A DNA stretch of 64,000 nucleotides from Desulfovibrio piger ATCC 29098 (GTDB taxonomy: Bacteria > Desulfobacterota > Desulfovibrionia > Desulfovibrionales > Desulfovibrionaceae): the NCBI RefSeq assembly GCF_000156375.1, contig NZ_DS996355.1:62001-126000 (forward strand). The letters run 5' to 3'. Made by a program: the position numbers and the translations under genes. Position 1 is the stretch's first letter, and each line of letters starts with the position of its first letter. Below, piece after piece: positions 62,754 through 64,000 of the stretch. The notes under the pieces were generated by a model that was given only the letters and a program-made list of their open reading frames with translations, did not search any database and had not been told where the DNA came from.

Positions 62754-64000
62754 TTATCCTTTGAATGCCTGCAGGATGTCATACAGGCGCTTGTTCTGTT
62801 GGGGGTTGCGGATCTGCTGGCCGTCAAAATCCACGTTGGCTGTGATGCCGTGCATCAGGGCGCGCAGCCAGTCGGTGTACCATTGCCGGTCGTAGGGGGC
62901 TTCCACCTCACCGATGAGGGGTTCGCCCACGGGATCGCTGACGGCCGGGAAAAGGATCACGGGCTTGTCCCGGAAGATGATGGTGCGCTCTTGTTCGCTG
63001 TGGTGGCGCGGATCGAAGCCCAGCCAGTCCACGAAGGCATTGATGGCGTCGGCGGCCAGACTGGCCTGTTTCCAGAGCAGGCGTTCCCGTTCGAGGTTGC
63101 TGTAGGCGGAGCAGGCACGCAGATCTTCTTCCATTTGCTGGCGCACCCGGCAGCGCTGGGCCGAGAGCAGCAGCTCGTGGCAGAACTGGTCCAGCTCGCG
63201 CGCGGGCATGGCAAAGAAGGTGCGCGTCTCCGCGTCGGCCGCGAACTGGCGGACCTGTTCCACCCAGGCATCGAACACGGCTTCGGCCAGTTCGGCCGCG
63301 CTGTCCTTGCCTGTGACGGAGGCTGTGCCGGGCATCTCGTTGGCGACAGGGGCTTCATCCCCGAAAAGATCGTCCAGGATGTCCTGCTGAGAGACGCGCA
63401 CGCCGATGGAAGCAGGGGCGGCCCCGCCGCTTTCCGCTTCGGGCATGGCGGAGGTGACCTGCGCACACAGGGTGTACAGGTCGTGATCGTTGATCTGCAG
63501 GCGGTGGAGCATCTCGCCAAAGGTCTGGCTCTGGGCCACGCGGGCCAGCAAAACGGCCAGATTGCGGGCCAGGGTCTCTTTCTGGCGGCGCAGTTCCTCG
63601 CGGTCATCGCTCTGGTAGTAGACGCCCAGCGCCGTCAGGACGCGTTCGGCCTGTTCCTCCAGCCCCACGCCGATCTGATGCCGTTTGAGTTCGGGATTGC
63701 AGAGGGGGCGCAAACGCTGGCGCAATAGGCTGATGCCGCCGTCATTGAGCGTCATGGCCGCCTGCCAGACGGCTTCGGGATCGTCCACATGGCGGCGCAC
63801 CAGCGGCGAATCCACAAAGGCCCGGCGCACCTCTTCCACATAGGCGATCTGGTCGGGACGGACGCCGCTTTCGTTGCCCTGGGCATCGAAGGTGAAGATG
63901 GCCTCGCAACGGAAGTTGGGATTGCGCAGCAGGAAGATGTTGCGGAAGGGATGCGCGCCGTCCCAGTTGGTGGGCCAGTCATGCTGCTTGCCGAAAAAGT
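62754..64000 (-). CDS. SrfC-like putative virulence factor, C-terminal part
   Basis: The frame enters from the right edge of the window and covers the last 415 residues; the start lies outside. The visible part begins FFGKQHDWPTNWDGAHPFRN and continues through LLRNPNFRCEAIF, a long helical region, and an ending with RHHSEQERTIIF, YDRQWYTDWLRALMHGI and ILQAFKG. This resembles the C terminus of the SrfC family of putative virulence factors, of unknown biochemistry, often encoded with SrfA and SrfB. An internal ATG at 63839 is not the true start. Assignment rests on overall similarity remembered from the family. Confidence 0.55.
   Translation of the reverse strand, partial: FFGKQHDWPTNWDGAHPFRNIFLLRNPNFRCEAIFTFDAQGNESGVRPDQIAYVEEVRRAFVDSPLVRRHVDDPEAVWQAAMTLNDGGISLLRQRLRPLCNPELKRHQIGVGLEEQAERVLTALGVYYQSDDREELRRQKETLARNLAVLLARVAQSQTFGEMLHRLQINDHDLYTLCAQVTSAMPEAESGGAAPASIGVRVSQQDILDDLFGDEAPVANEMPGTASVTGKDSAAELAEAVFDAWVEQVRQFAADAETRTFFAMPARELDQFCHELLLSAQRCRVRQQMEEDLRACSAYSNLERERLLWKQASLAADAINAFVDWLGFDPRHHSEQERTIIFRDKPVILFPAVSDPVGEPLIGEVEAPYDRQWYTDWLRALMHGITANVDFDGQQIRNPQQNKRLYDILQAFKG

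Noticed and set aside
1-64000. CRISPR arrays, prophage or intact insertion sequences
   Set aside because: No regularly spaced repeats, transposases, integrases or phage structural genes were seen; the only repeats are the tRNA-Pro units and terminators.

Overview
The window looks like a stretch of a GC-rich Desulfovibrio-type sulfate reducer chromosome, probably a host-associated one. Support comes from a selenocysteine formate dehydrogenase with an in-frame TGA and SECIS hairpin, a tRNA 2-selenouridine synthase, a YeiH-type anion transporter of the kind found in sulfate reducers, many TRAP and DMT carriers, and a Lap-type adhesin secretion locus. The genus is an inference from gene content; no rRNA is present. 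Coding density is high and most operons end in clear intrinsic terminators. No CRISPR array, phage or intact insertion sequence was seen.

Layout. 1-4.1 kb: a DeoR/GlpR-type repressor divergent from a complete DctPQM TRAP transporter, with a GlpR-like operator between them. 4.5-7.5 kb: yhdT-panF (pantothenate uptake) and glucokinase. 7.9-10.4 kb: a TetR/HlyD efflux locus cut off by a deletion that joins a truncated ABC permease to a truncated DMT carrier. 10.5-12.7 kb: a D-amino-acid PLP enzyme and selU. 12.9-14.8 kb: upp-uraA (uracil salvage). 15.1-24.3 kb: a DMT carrier, then an envelope glycan locus with a deacetylase, two glycosyltransferases, a MacB/FtsX-like permease, an ABC ATPase fused to a glycosyltransferase, and a CelD-like acyltransferase. 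24.4-33.4 kb: a four-gene glycogen operon that includes a 1415-residue glycogen synthase/glucan phosphorylase fusion. 33.7-44.5 kb: a Lap-like type I secretion locus (LapG protease, TolC, ABC exporter, HlyD) bracketed by two sensor proteins with degenerate HD-GYP domains; the exporter gene carries an apparent 2-base frameshift. 44.6-49.3 kb: a nucleotidyltransferase and a two-gene formate dehydrogenase operon with a fused iron-sulfur/flavin electron-transfer partner. 49.6-52.5 kb: an RhtA-like exporter, two small proteins and the YeiH-like transporter. 52.9-54.8 kb: three identical tRNA-Pro(GGG) genes, two direct and one inverted, around a hypothetical gene. 55-64 kb: a hydroxyacid dehydrogenase, then a six-gene operon running off the right edge: a SrfC-like protein, a Sel1-repeat membrane protein, a PpkA-like von Willebrand protein lacking the kinase, and TagT/TagS/TagR-like proteins.

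How the genes work together. Glucokinase and the glycogen operon fit carbon storage. FdhA, its electron-transfer partner and SelU share a need for selenium. The Lap locus and the glycan locus both act on the cell surface. The right-hand operon has the order of the ppkA-tagT-tagS-tagR block of type VI secretion signalling, but it is attached to Srf-type genes and has no kinase within the window; I regard it as the best candidate for an undescribed system.
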